This document shows positions 34,608 through 45,271 of a stretch of DNA of 64,000 bases, piece after piece. The position numbers and the translations under genes are program-made. The stretch is from Naematelia aurantialba (lineage: Eukaryota > Basidiomycota > Tremellomycetes > Tremellales > Naemateliaceae), in contig JAKFAO010000001.1 of assembly GCA_021527695.1 (NCBI GenBank), positions 2,232,001 through 2,296,000 of the forward strand. Reading direction: 5' to 3'. Numbering within the stretch: the stretch's first letter is position 1; the number at the start of each line of letters is the position of its first letter. Under the pieces are notes generated by a model. The model saw nothing but the letters and a program-made list of their open reading frames with translations. It made no database searches and had not been told where the DNA came from.

Positions 34608-35429
34608 TGTCTTCGGGTGCTATCCGGTGGGACGCGCAGCTGGATGAGCCATACATCGAGATCAATGCCTCGACCGGGACACGACTGACTCCGCTTCGCA
34701 CGGGAGATGAAGACGCCATAGTACGTCTGACCACATGCCCATCCTCCCACCGGCCGTCAGCTCGCTGAATTGCGTTGGCCATCAGGTCAAGCTCCGGCGC
34801 GAACCCATGATCGCCGCGCGCATGTATAGTACACCGTATGCCTACTGCACCTGTTACTGCGCTGTGAAACGACTGACATGGGCGGTCGACAGCTCGCCTG
34901 ATTTTGTCAAGATCAACATGGCGGCGGTACGTGACACCGTCGAAGCTTTGAAGAGCGCTTTGCAGAATCCAGCCGTGCCACGCACACTCGCCCTTGGCTA
35001 TCCGTTCCACGGGATTCGCAACGTAGAGGGCGAGATCATTGGATTAATATCGTTGAGACCATTCGACCATGATCCGCGAGGGCTTTCTGTGGAGCAGATG
35101 CTCGCGTTGCCGCGACACGAGCAGACCTGGATCGTGGGCTACAAGCTCCACCCGGCCTACCAAGGAAAGGGCATCATGGGCACAGCGCTGCGTCTCGCTA
35201 TCGACGAGTGGGTCAAGCCGTGGATGGGCATTGGACAGCTCACGGCGGTACGTGCCTTCTGTGCCACGACTTTGAACGAGGCTCAAGGGGACCATAGGGT
35301 ATCGAAATCGATAATTTGCCATCGCTCGCTGTGGCAGAACGACTGGGATTCCGCCGCGAGCTCGTCATCGACGTCCCCTTTCCATCGGGCGGCACGAGGA
35401 AGCTCTGCCATTATTTGAAAGATCTGTAG
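34608..35429 (+). CDS. GNAT-family N-acetyltransferase
   Basis: Transfers acetyl from acetyl-CoA to an unknown amine. Exon 1 starts MSSGAIRWDAQLDEPYIEIN and ends at DEDAI before a GTACGT donor. Later exons show YPFHGIRNVEGEIIGLISLR, then WIVGYKLHPAYQGKGIMGTA, where Q-G-K-G-I-M-G is the acetyl-CoA pyrophosphate-binding loop (motif A). After an intron at about 35248-35300 the C-terminal motif B reads NLPSLAVAERLGFRREL, and the protein ends FPSGGTRKLCHYLKDL. A 57-nt in-frame intron (about 34838-34894, with a GACTGAC branch-like site) is likely but does not change the frame. Resembles RimJ/RimL-like ribosomal or small-molecule acetyltransferases; substrate cannot be inferred. Confidence 0.88.
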
Positions 35430-35710
35430 CTATCCCAAACACGGCATTTGGGAGGTGCCGGCAATGTCGGTGTGGATCTCATAGATGATAGCATTTTAGC
35501 AAAACTAGCACGTATGCAATGAATACATCGAAACAGGCAGCGATGTTCGTCATGCACGCGCCCACATGGGCTCAGGACAGACCTCACCAGCCTGGTCGAC
35601 GCTGCCCACGACCGTCTGGATGGACACATCGTGAGCTCGCAAATGACGTTTGGCGAGTGTTGAATTTAGGAATTGCTTTATCAACACGAAGCAATCGTGT
35701 GGTTTGTTGA

Positions 35711-35793
35711 TCCGCGTTAGTATATCGGCTAGTATATCCGCCTCTCATGTTTGGGCGGCGCGGGAGAGAAGGGTTCGATTCCCTTACGCGGAA
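35711..35793 (+). tRNA. tRNA-Glu (anticodon CTC) with 11-nt intron
   Basis: A complete cloverleaf can be drawn. Acceptor stem TCCGCGT/ACGCGGA (35711-35717 with 35786-35792). D stem GTAT/GTAT with conserved GG in the loop and A21. Anticodon stem TCCGC/GCGGG with loop C-T-CTC-A-C, anticodon at 35744-35746. T stem AAGGG/CCCTT with loop TTCGATT; discriminator A at 35793. An 11-nt intron (35748-35758) sits after position 37, the canonical eukaryotic site. Internal A and B boxes are present, and five Ts follow. Confidence 0.93.
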
Positions 35794-35797
35794 TGAC

Positions 35798-35802
35798 TTT
35801 TT
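35798..35802 (+). terminator. RNA polymerase III terminator
   Basis: TTTTT five bases after the end of the tRNA-Glu. Confidence 0.85.
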
Positions 35803-36069
35803 GTTGCCCAGTGCTCTTGTCCTATCCACTGTCATGCTGTTGCTCAGCTCCCAGGAGACTCAGCGAGTGGATACATCTGACAGTGCGTCCGCTATTTACC
35901 ACCGCAGGCAACACCAGTCTGTAACACCAGCACAAGTATAGTCTCCAAGATTCGAGCAGAGGTTTGCCACCCAATAACCTCCACCCAAGTTTTTTCCACA
36001 GATTTCCTCCAGTGAACATGCACCGAGCTCTACCCCTTTTCAACTGGACTTTCCAGCTGGAAACAGCCG

Positions 36070-37439
36070 ATGACCACCATGGCGTCCTCGAGCACGACCA
36101 AGCGCGCACTTTCAGACGGCGCTGTCGATGTCGATGTGGCGGAGACGAACGCCGAGGCGAACGCTGGGACGTCGTCGACGTCGTCTCACCAGCCAACGCA
36201 GGCTGGCGCGGTGAAGAAGAAGAAGAAGCGCAAGGCGGCACCGACCCCTGGGGTCGTGTACATCTCGCGCCTGCCACCGGGGATGACGCCGCACAAGGTG
36301 CGGCACCTCATGGCGCGCTGGGGGGAGGTGGGCAAGGTGTATGCGCAGCGGCGGGACGGTGAGTTGTCCTGGGGTTTTCTTCGCTGGTGATGGGCTGGAC
36401 TCTTGTCCGTCACGGGGTTACAGGATGGACTCTTGTCCGTAACGGGGTATAGGATGTTCTTTTGTCCGTAACCAGTTACGGGATGTTCTCTAAGCAGCCT
36501 CAGCCGAAAGTGCTGACGCAGCCAGCACCGACGGGATACGACCCGTCAGCCCGCAAGAAGAAGGAGAAACACCGCGCGGCCAACTTCTCCGAAGCGTGGG
36601 TCGAGTTCCTCGACAAGTCCGTCGCCAAGACCGTCGCGAGCATGTTGAATGCCGAGGCCATCGGGGGCCGCCCGGGCGATCGCTGGCGGGACGATATTTG
36701 GACGATGAAGTACCTCAGTGGGTTCAGGTGGGAGATGCTGGGGGAGCAGGTTGGTGGGTCGCGTCTTACAAGTCCTACTAAGTCTATCGCGCTACTCGTC
36801 GCTCTGCAACCTCTGTCGGTGCACTCCAGACTTCAGCTTGATTCTCCGTCCCAATTTGATTCTTCTTCTCAACTTGACTCTCCATCCCAACTTGACTCTC
36901 CATCCCACTTGTCTCTCCCTCCCAACTTGACTCTCCATCCGAAAACCCATACTCCAGACTCCCATCTCCTTTCCCTCGTTTCATCTCAGATCCCAGTCCG
37001 AGACGCTCTGAGAAGTCGACCGGGACCCGACTGACCTTTGGCAGCATACGAGCGCCAAGCCCATCAGAGCCGACTCCGCGCGGAGATTGCCAAGTCAAAG
37101 ACAGAGCAGGGCGAGTACCTCAAGAACGTCGAGCTCGCGCGCGTGCTGGACAAACGCCGGGCCAAAAAGGGCGGAGGCGGCGAGCTGGTCCAGCACCGGC
37201 AAGTGGACAATGGCACCAACATCGGCCACAGCGCCAGCGCCAGCACCAACACCAACACCGGCACCGGCCACAGCGCCACCGGCACCCATACCAACACAGG
37301 CATCGACCACAGCGACGCCAAAGCCGAGATCGAGGGGAAGCAGCCGAAAAAAACCTACAAGCAGAGACAGGTCGTGGACAAAGCGCATGGCCTCCAGGAC
37401 GCAAGGATGGACAGTGTCTTGGGCAGTGTATTCGGTTGA
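36070..37439 (+). CDS. ESF2: Pre-rRNA processing protein ESF2 (ABT1 homologue)
   Basis: Nucleolar RRM-type protein of the small-subunit processome, needed for 18S rRNA. The N terminus ([19 protein letters not shown] at 36079 is an alternative start) carries a KKKKKRK stretch. Then comes the family RRM start [20 protein letters not shown] and [14 protein letters not shown]. After intron 1 (about 36360-36525) the exon reads [20 protein letters not shown] and [35 protein letters not shown] and [15 protein letters not shown]. Intron 2 (about 36756-37044) leads to [19 protein letters not shown] and [17 protein letters not shown], the conserved C-terminal helix. A Thr/Asn/Gly-rich repeat with HSAS-type units and a basic end ([16 protein letters not shown]) complete it. 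Both splice joins give alignment-quality continuity with yeast Esf2. Confidence 0.94.
36393..36486. repeat. 29-30-bp tandem repeat inside ESF2 intron 1
   Basis: Three degenerate copies of GGATGGACTCTTGTCCGTAA(CGGGGTTA) plus a partial fourth fill most of the first ESF2 intron. Each unit contains GGAC...GTCC, so it can fold locally. Confidence 0.85.
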
Positions 37440-37717
37440 TTATGCATTGTTTCTACCCTATTTCCCTGCGACTGGTGGCTCAAGCCACGTCTGGCCGAAC
37501 CAAAGCTCAAAGAGCTGGTGGCGACTGCTCGTCTCCTGTCCTGTCGCCTCTTCTCCTGTCGCCTGTCGTATCGTCGTCAGATATGCCGAGATACGCCGCT
37601 CATACCGAAACCTGCCACAACACCCGACCACCCGATCCCCCCCCAGCCACGCTACACCACCTACCAGCCAACCGCCTACCAGCCAAACCCCGACCAGCCC
37701 ATCCCCTACCGCCAGCC

Positions 37718-39899
37718 CTACCAGCCAAACGCCTCGCCGAGATACACTGCCAGGCCAGACACATTCCTCTCGACGACATGCAGCACCCTGTCCTCGACTG
37801 CCGCAAAGGCGCGCCGTGCGCGCTCTCGGTCCTTGGCAGTCATGCCGCCATCCACGTCGCCTTGACCGCGATCCGCGACGCGCTCCTCCTCCTCTTCCTC
37901 CCGCAACACCGAGTCAGGTATCGGCAGGCCAAAGCGCTCTTCGAGCAGATGTCGCTTCTTCTCCTGCTTGGCCTCCTCTGTCAGACCGTACTCCGCCGGC
38001 AGGGCAATGGCGATCTCCGCCTTGAGCGTCTTTGCGAGGTTGCGCAGTACGAGTGCAGCGAGGAACGCGCAGCCCGTGGGGTTGCGCCGGCTGTCGGACG
38101 GCGTGACGTGTCCCTGGAACGACAGTTTGAATGGGCGCGACAGAGGCGGCACCGGGCGCGTGGTGATGACGGGCTGCAAGAGGCGGTGAGGTGGGAACGA
38201 GGGCTCGATCGTGATGTCGTCGGGGATGGTCGGCGGCTGCACGAGAGGGAGGTGCGTGAGAAGGTGGGTGAGGTTGAATAGCGGATGCTGGCACGTCGCC
38301 CACGCACATGAAGGGGGCGGTGGAGTGAGATGAAATGTCTGCACGTGCTGTAACAGTTCTGCCGGACTGGCGCAACCGCGCGGCAGCGAGCATCCCCGCC
38401 ACATGCAGTTGAACCGGTCGCTCTCGTCTGACCCCTTGCGGAAGCCCATGCCGGCAATGACAAACTTGTTGGCCCCGTTCTCGTCCGTCCAGATCTTGGC
38501 GCTCGCGCCGGGGAACGCAATGGTGACGTTCTTGATCACCTCGGACGCCGACAGGAGCTGCTCGACCGTGCTGGGGTGTGCAAAGAAAGTGCGATACGCC
38601 TGCCAGAACGTGACCTGGAGCAGCTGAGATGACGCCGAATAGGTAAACGTTTCATGCATCCTGTCGGATCAGCCATCGTCCGGGGAAGATCAAGATCACT
38701 CACCAGCTGATGGACCGCGCGGGCTCTTTCATCGTATACAGCTTGGCTCTGACAGACGGGCTGATCGTCGGGGCCTGATCTCCCGTTTCAGGATTTGATG
38801 CCAGGGTCCCCGTTAACCGCAACTGACGCTGTGCGGCTTCCCGTTCCTGCGCTCTTCGTCGACTGGCTGCTTCCGCCTGCGCCGCGCCGCCAGCGGGGTT
38901 TGGCACCGTCACACCTGTAAATGCCGGAGGCGCCTCCCAGCTCGCTTGTGTTGGCCGTGCGCCGTATTCAAGCAGCATGATGATGTTGCGGAGATGCGCG
39001 GCGAAGTCGGGAGACGAGAGGATCGTCCGCGCATAGCTCGGCTGCTGCGTCAGGGAGATCAGCAGGTCCAGCGTGAGGTCCAGCATCGGTGCGGGCGGAG
39101 TCAGGGTGAGCACGGTGAGCAGAAATGGAATCAAGTTTTCTGGGGGTGGTGGCAGCGACGGCCAGGTGTAGCCCGATATGATCAGGGGGAGGAGGAGGTT
39201 GAGGATGCCGAAATCACGCGTCTCGACCGCGAGGGTCGGTAAGATGGTGCCGAGTATGGTTGCCAGGCGACGAGTCGGCGAGATGTGCGGGAAGACGCTC
39301 TGCATCACCACGAGCAGATGCTGCACTGGTTCCGGGTCGCGCAGCAGGATCTCGAGGATGAGCTGCACGGGGAGCGCGAAGAAGCGCGACACAAAGTCGA
39401 GAAACAGGGGACGGCAGATGAGCTTGGTGTTGTCACCGGAAAAGCTCGCATTGCGCAGGATGAGCAGGCTGTTGGTCGCTCGGGCCGTGACGTTTGGATC
39501 CCGCGTCCATTCGGGGATGATGGCGAGCGCTTCCTTGGCCGCTCCCTTCTGGCCCTTACGCGCCTCGAGCAGAGCGGCCTCCCTCTCCAGGTCCTCCAAC
39601 CATCTGCGCGGCCATTCGAGCAGCGCGCCCAGAGCGCCCGGCCACGCGTCGAGCGAGAATATCTCGGGCCGGTCAAATGCAGCGACGACCAGGCGGGGCA
39701 GCGCCCAGTCCACCTCGGACTCGACACCGGAGCGCAGCGCGAGCATCAAGCGGTTCCGAGGGCCGGGCAGCAGCTCGCGCGGATCAGGGGCATACGGCGA
39801 CGGAGCTTTGCGAGCGCCGCCGCTCGCCTGCGAGCTCGACGAGTGCGGCAGCGGCGCCATCGGCCGCCCCAAGCTCGCCGGTGTAGCCACGGACGGCAT
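37718..39899 (-). CDS. RSC9: RSC chromatin-remodelling complex subunit RSC9
   Basis: Subunit of the nucleosome-remodelling RSC complex, related to animal ARID2. Two exons join by a clean intron (about 38701-38658) that gives KEPARSISW followed by MHETF. The first exon is an all-helical, armadillo-like region (RNRLMLALRSGVESEVDWAL, ATNSLLILRNASF, VVMQSVFPHISPTRRLATIL, LDLLISLTQQPSYARTIL). The second gives the RSC9-typical LQVTFWQAYRTFFAHPSTVE and ASEVIKNVTIAFPGASAKIW, then two C2H2-like fingers (CMWRGC...HVQTFH and CAWATC...HLLTHL) and a charged end. I do not see an ARID domain. About 712 residues. The start at 39899 (MPSVATPASLG) is preferred over an in-frame ATG at 39974. Confidence 0.93.
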
Positions 39900-40359
39900 C
39901 GTTTTGGGAGATGTGGTGTCAACAAATATATCGTGTCGGCGGAATTGACCAAACGCGTCCCTACAATAGTACAAAGTGCGGAAGAAATGCCACGTCAGGC
40001 TGGTATGGCTCTACGTTTCGGCAACGAGAAGGTGATAGAGGCATTGTAGCGAGCCTTGTTGGCAGCCGAGCGGCCTGCTGTCACGAGTTTGAGATGCTCA
40101 CAGCTCGAGGACCAGCGGCGGCTACAGAGAATGCATATTGGGAAATGTGACTGTGAAAACGGGCCTGATGGCGCTGATTTATCTCGACGCCACCTCGGCG
40201 TACGACCGCAGACCTCATGCTAACGTCACTGCCGGTATAGACGTTGCACATGTACGTCCCAGAGTTTCTTGAAACACTTCTCAGTCGCGATGATCGCTGA
40301 CCAGTCCGCACCACGCACCCACTCTCTGCATTCTTAACAAGTCATGCCATCCCATCGCA
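39900..40359. other. Intergenic, RSC9 promoter / VPS68 3' flank
   Basis: 460 bp between tandem minus-strand genes. Nothing coding or structural is apparent. Confidence 0.5.
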
Positions 40360-41281
40360 CTAGACTGTGAGCTGGTACTCGTATTCGTCGCTCCCCGACT
40401 GCGAGATCCAAAGGATCATCGCCCTGCATATTGTCAGCACGCCAGGGTGTGCATCCGGCGAGACCGAAGTGGAATTTGGAGCAGGACTCACGAGATCATG
40501 ATTCCGGCATTTGTGCCGACGTTGGCGCCTCCGTAGTAGATGTATCTGGCGTAGTCTGGGATGATGTACTTGAGGATGAGCACAGTCTATGCCCGTATCA
40601 GTTGACTGTTCAGACAGAGACAGACAAGTAGATCGCAGCAACTGACGAGAGATCCGGCCAGACCGCCGGCCATCAGGGCCACGCCGAGGAAGAGCACCAC
40701 TCTCGCACGCCATGCTGCGGGTCCCTCACTGCCCCATGCGTCTTGCGCAAATGCGGATTGCAGATGCGACTTGTCCAAGAGAGATGTGACCAAGAAACCG
40801 ACTGCGCAGCGTCAGACAAAGGAGGAATGGAGAGATCATGCAAAGCAAGGGGGACCTCGGAGAGAGACAGGGAACGTTGACGTACGGGTTGAACAAATGG
40901 CCGGGATCCAGTCGACAAAACTCATGTGAACGGGCACGACGTCGTATGGCGCATCAGGAGGCGGGGTAGCATGTGATGAAAGGGTTGCAGCATCGAAGAG
41001 AAGGAAATACGATAGGGCGAACTGCAGGCCGTCAGAGTCAACTGCTTATTCCATATCAGGCAACACCCGGACTTACGAGACCTCCAGAGAGGTATGTGCC
41101 GATAGAACGGGTCTTTGGGCCGACCTCGAACTTGGGCAAAGAGAAGCGGAAGACCCGACGCGGGTCATAGCTTGCCTGATGGAGAAATGGCATCAGCTTG
41201 ACGCTCTCATTCAAGTTGCAAGGCTCGTTACTCTGACCACAACGCTTTCACGCTGAGACTACTCACATGTGGTATTGACAT
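40360..41281 (-). CDS. VPS68: Vps68/TMEM50-family membrane protein
   Basis: Four-span endosomal/vacuolar-sorting membrane protein. Six exons reconstruct with good splice sites: MSIPH (from 41281); ASYDPRRVFRFSLPKFEVGP and GTYLSGGL; FALSYFLLFDAATL to VHMSFVDWIPAICSTL; GFLVTSLLDKSHLQSA to AWRARVVLFLGVALMAGGLA; TVLILKYIIPDYARYIYYGG with NVGTNAGIMIS; and MILWISQSGSDEYEYQLTV. The FVDWIPxICSTLG, ALMAGGLAGS and W(I/A)x(Q/S)..(D)EY.Y blocks are family hallmarks. About 200 residues, normal length. In yeast Vps68 acts with Vps55 in late-endosome to vacuole transport; the same role here is inferred. Confidence 0.94.
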
Positions 41282-42044
41282 GACGCCCTGCTGGTTGCCA
41301 AGCTGGGAGGTGGAAGATGATGGCAGCGACGGGCAGTCGGTCAACGTCGACGGCCGCCGGCCCAACGGCTAATCGCGCGCCTAATTTGAACCTTCTCTAC
41401 CAACCGACCGCGCGCCTATTTGTTTCGTGGGGCTCATCCTCCAACTCTTCCTCTTCACTTGCCTATTCGCTGCTGTTCGCGTTGGTCTGTCATGTTTGCA
41501 TGCGGTCCATGACCCATGGCTGGCATGTTGATGCGCTCCCACACTGATCTGACAACGTACCTGGCAATCTCTCTGTTCCACGACGCAAGAGACGTACCGG
41601 CGGTAACGCAGCGACGCCTCTCCTTCATCACTCCCTGCGCCTGAGCTCAGCTCACACAGCGCAACCCGCTCTGGCATCTCCATGGCAGAGCGACGCAAAG
41701 AGCCGGACTTGGTCGCGAGCTCATGTCTGCCGCCGTGCTTAACTACCCGAGCCGATGTACTGATCCGTGCCTTGGTCGCCTGCTGACGGTTGCCTCGATA
41801 TGGCACAGATGGTAGCCTAACCCTCTCCTAGGGGCCTGACGATAGCGAGCAATAGCGAATCCTGATGTGAGAGACTGCAGCTATATAAGAGATCCATGTT
41901 AACCTATCCTGCCTAACCGTCCGCTCTTTCGACTGACATTCTTCCTCGTGCGGTGCGGCACTGGTTGCCATACCGATTCTTCACCGCTACCCCATTTCGA
42001 CCCTTTCTCTCGTCCTCCACGCCAAATCCGAACATATCAACAAC
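41282..42044. promoter_or_regulatory. Divergent promoter region, VPS68 and secreted-protein genes
   Basis: 763 bp. Apart from the TATA element near its right end I see nothing specific; open frames here are short and lack coding character. Confidence 0.5.
41882..41888 (+). promoter_or_regulatory. TATA box of the secreted-protein gene
   Basis: TATATAA about 157 bp upstream of the ATG at 42045. It is followed by a CT-rich stretch (41935-42010), which fits a strongly expressed secreted product. Confidence 0.65.
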
Positions 42045-44628
42045 ATGTTCGTTCACGGCCACCTCATTGCGCTACTTCCTCTGCTGGCCATGATGGCAAT
42101 TCCAGGCTCGGCTCGTCCCATCCAGGCTCTAAACAAGCGCGAGGTCCCTCAAGGTACATAACTCCTTAGCGCTGCCATGATTCTGACTTGCACTAATGCC
42201 TTCAGAACACTCTCACGAACCTTTCCTCACAACTGTGCGAGCGACCCTCGCCACCAACAATACTCTCGGCATTCAAGACCCGTCAGACTCCTTACTCTAG
42301 CAGCGTAAATGTGCTGACCGAGATGCGTGTAGTGTATTCGGTCTCCTTGGAAACGCCGCTGCAAGCGCAGGTCAGGGTCAAGTAACTAATACCGACTGTC
42401 TGCAACAAGCTACGGCCGACCAAGCGTTCACCAACGCCAAGGCCGCGGGCGACGTGACTGGGATGACGGCTGCGCTGGTCTACCGGGCGCTCGAGCGCAA
42501 CACCGGTGCGGTCGGCCAGGCGTCTGTGCTATGGTACGCGCTCTATCAGACAAGATACTCTACTCTTGAAGCTAATCAGGGCGTTCTGCGCAGTAATGAG
42601 ACGGCAGTGAATCCGGAGATCCAAGCCATTTCTCAGCACCAGGATCCCGCGTCTGATGGAGCGGCAGCAACGAACAAAGCCATCACCCTGGCTCTTGCAC
42701 AGCAAAGTGAGCAGCGATCCTGCCTTTTACATGACGGTACTCTGACCTGACCGCACCAGTCGCCTCTGTCGGTGGCGATCCGCAAGACGCCCTTAAGGCA
42801 GGTACGTTCGCTCCAGGCCAGATTGGCGATCCCACGGCAGCGGGCAATTCTTGCGACGACGCCAACGATCCAAATGGATGCATCTTCACCCAGAACCTGC
42901 TTGTTGAAGATGCCACGGCGGACGAGATCAACGCTGCTGTGGCGAGTGGTGGGACTGCAAGTGCGGTGAGTCTCTCATTATGCATGGTGGCCGAGGAGAG
43001 AGTGAAAGCGCCGAGCAAACTGTCTAATGATGTGTAGGGTACGCAAATTGCCACGGACACAGCTGTGGCGACTGCTTCTGCGGCAACTGCTGAGGCTGCC
43101 GTTGTTTCGGACTGTGCAGCCGCTACAGTAACCGTCACTGCGGGCACGGCGGGTTCAGGCAGGAAGAGCGCTGTCATGGCCGTGAGTGACTCGGATATCC
43201 TTGACTCAACCCATTGATCACCATCTAGACGACTGCAACCCCTGCTGCCGTCAATAGCGCAGCGGTGGCCACTGCGTCTGCGGGTATCGACGTCGGACCG
43301 TGCAGTATGTGACGCCGTTTCTCCCACCCTCCCACGCATTATCTCTGCACGATGGCCTCCCCATTCCTGGTTCTTGAGCGTGCTCGCTGACAAGCTCAGC
43401 CGACTTCAGCATGACATTTGCCGCCGGGCTCGACGGACGGGCAGCCACGGAACTCTCCTTTGAGCCTAGCGACCTCGTCAACTTCAACCATGGTACGGCA
43501 CTCAATCCCGAGATCATCTCGCAATTCATGTGCGACACGTTCGTCAATGCCTGTGCCCAGTCCGCGACCACCCGAGATACCGTGAGGCCATCCCTCCCCG
43601 GGATAAGTGACCTTATTAGAGGAAAGGCTGCTGATGGTGTCAGTGCAACACCGTCAAGACGTCTATCGATGCCCAGCTGGACGCGGGGACGTTGGCGAAA
43701 GATCAGACTTATGCCAATGCGTGGTTGTCCGGGGTGAGCACTATTCTGAGCGGGAGACGAGGTCATGGATCAGAAGCCCTGACCTGGACAGCTTGAAGCC
43801 GCCTTTGGGATCACGTCGACAGGCACGGGGTCGGGTACCGGCACAGCTGGTGACGCTGCATCGGTTTCCGCATCGATAACAAACAATACAGTGGCCGACG
43901 CCGGTACGACCACGGCTTCCTCGGACGCCGCCGGTGCAGGTGGCATTGCAGCTGCAGCTTCAGCTGTTAGTTCGGCAACGACAGCACCGGTGTGTCATAT
44001 CTGAGGCTCAGCGGTCGATGCTGATCGTCTCATAGCCTGGTGGAGCTGGGACCAACATCCAAGCGTTCACCGGAGCGCTGAACGGAGTGGCTGCAACGCC
44101 CGTGTTCGAAGACGACACAGCTGCGCGTCGTGAGCCTCTTCCCTTCTCCATCCGTTTCCCCTTCCCCTATCCACCTACATCGCGTCGCTCCCTGATGCAG
44201 AACTTGCCACGCTAAAGCACGGTACTGATCATTTGGTTCTCAGCATTCACTGTCGGCTCAGACTCGTTCTTGAACAAGGCGGCTGCGGTGCAGCGGTCTT
44301 GCGACCAGCAGTTCAACGGATGGTGAGTGCCGCGTTACCAAGGTACCCCACTCCGACACTCAGCGTCCCTCTCCACATCTATGAAGAGTCTTCACTCCGC
44401 TAGAGCTGGAGCTACCTCTGTTAATAACGCCGACCTACCCCTCCACGGCTGTGGGTCATCTCGCAGGGCTGACGTGTCGGAGTGCCAACGCCGCGAATGC
44501 CGGACAGGGAAGCAGCTCAGTCGCAGACTGCCAGGCGCAGGAGACGTGAGCCTGCCGTTGTGTCGTCGTACGAGTGTCTGAGGGCTGACAACTCTTGACA
44601 AAGGCAATGCCAGCAGGCCAGTGCTTGA
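42045..44628 (+). CDS. Secreted Ala-rich protein, conserved basidiomycete-type, function unknown
   Basis: Signal peptide MFVHGHLIALLPLLAMMAIP, cleavage near GSARP, and a possible Kex2-type KR site (LNKR). Joining exons at GT-AG sites gives a continuous protein. Blocks in order: TLGIQDPVFGLLGNAAASAG, TDCLQQATADQAFTNAKAAG, MTAALVYRALERNTGAVGQA, AVNPEIQAISQHQDPAS, GGDPQDALKAGTFAPGQIGD, NSCDDANDPNGCIFTQNLLV, FNHGTALNPEIISQFMCDTF, then AFTVGSDSFLNKAAAVQRSC, QQFNGC, ANAANAG, VADCQAQETQC and the end QQASA. The last splice (44549-44602) puts the stop at 44626-44628. About a dozen introns. Cysteines are paired in the C-terminal block, suggesting disulphides. I recall similar extracellular proteins from basidiomycetes but know no function. 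Ala/Thr/Ser-rich linkers separate the conserved blocks. Confidence 0.85.
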
Positions 44629-45271
44629 TCGTGATTTTCCACTGTCCACTCTGTCGCCGCTGCGACGACTGCAGCCACAAACGCCAGCTGACCCGGCCAT
44701 GCAGCTCCAAAGTTGCCGCTCGTGCATACCTCCTCAGTCACTGCCAGATTTTCATATGCATATATTTCAACCTTGTCCAGGTTAGCCCAAGTGGGCTTGA
44801 TAAATGACTTGTCATGGCCTATCAACTTGACGCGCGGGGAATCTAGGACAGCAGCAGCCGCAGTCGAGGCGGTCAAGGCGGCAAAGCAGTCTTGGCACTC
44901 GTGGCAGTGTCGCAGCGTTGCAAGCCAGCACGCAGTCCAAGCAGTCCACGATCCAGGCGGTGTGCGTCAACTCCGCCCTGCTCCGTCTGTCAATGCAAAG
45001 TGGTGTCATCGCCATGCCGTATGGGCTCAATATCCTATACTCGCCTTGCAGATCGTGTACTACTGACGCTTGACACGCCTATCGGACCCTGCGCCATCTC
45101 ACCCTCCACATCATACCCCTCGTCGCCCCCACTCACTCTCACCAGACAGTCTCCCCCTCTCCCCCTCACTAAACAAACCCCTCCCCCCCCAACAGGCAGC
45201 CCCTCAGACCCACCGGATAGTCCCCTTGCACTTGCCCTCGCCGACCTCTAGACCACCGACCCAAAACCGTT
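44629..45271. other. Intergenic, convergent
   Basis: Between the secreted-protein stop and the seryl-tRNA synthetase stop. A minus-strand open frame (44517-44876) overlaps the last exon of the secreted protein and shows no domain. The part at 45100-45200 is C-rich. If the alternative reading frame of the synthetase is right, its stop moves to 45204. Confidence 0.5.

Noticed and set aside
44517..44876. 119-codon minus-strand frame after the secreted-protein gene
   Set aside because: It overlaps the well-supported last exon (CQAQETQC, QQASA) of the plus-strand gene and has no recognisable domain.
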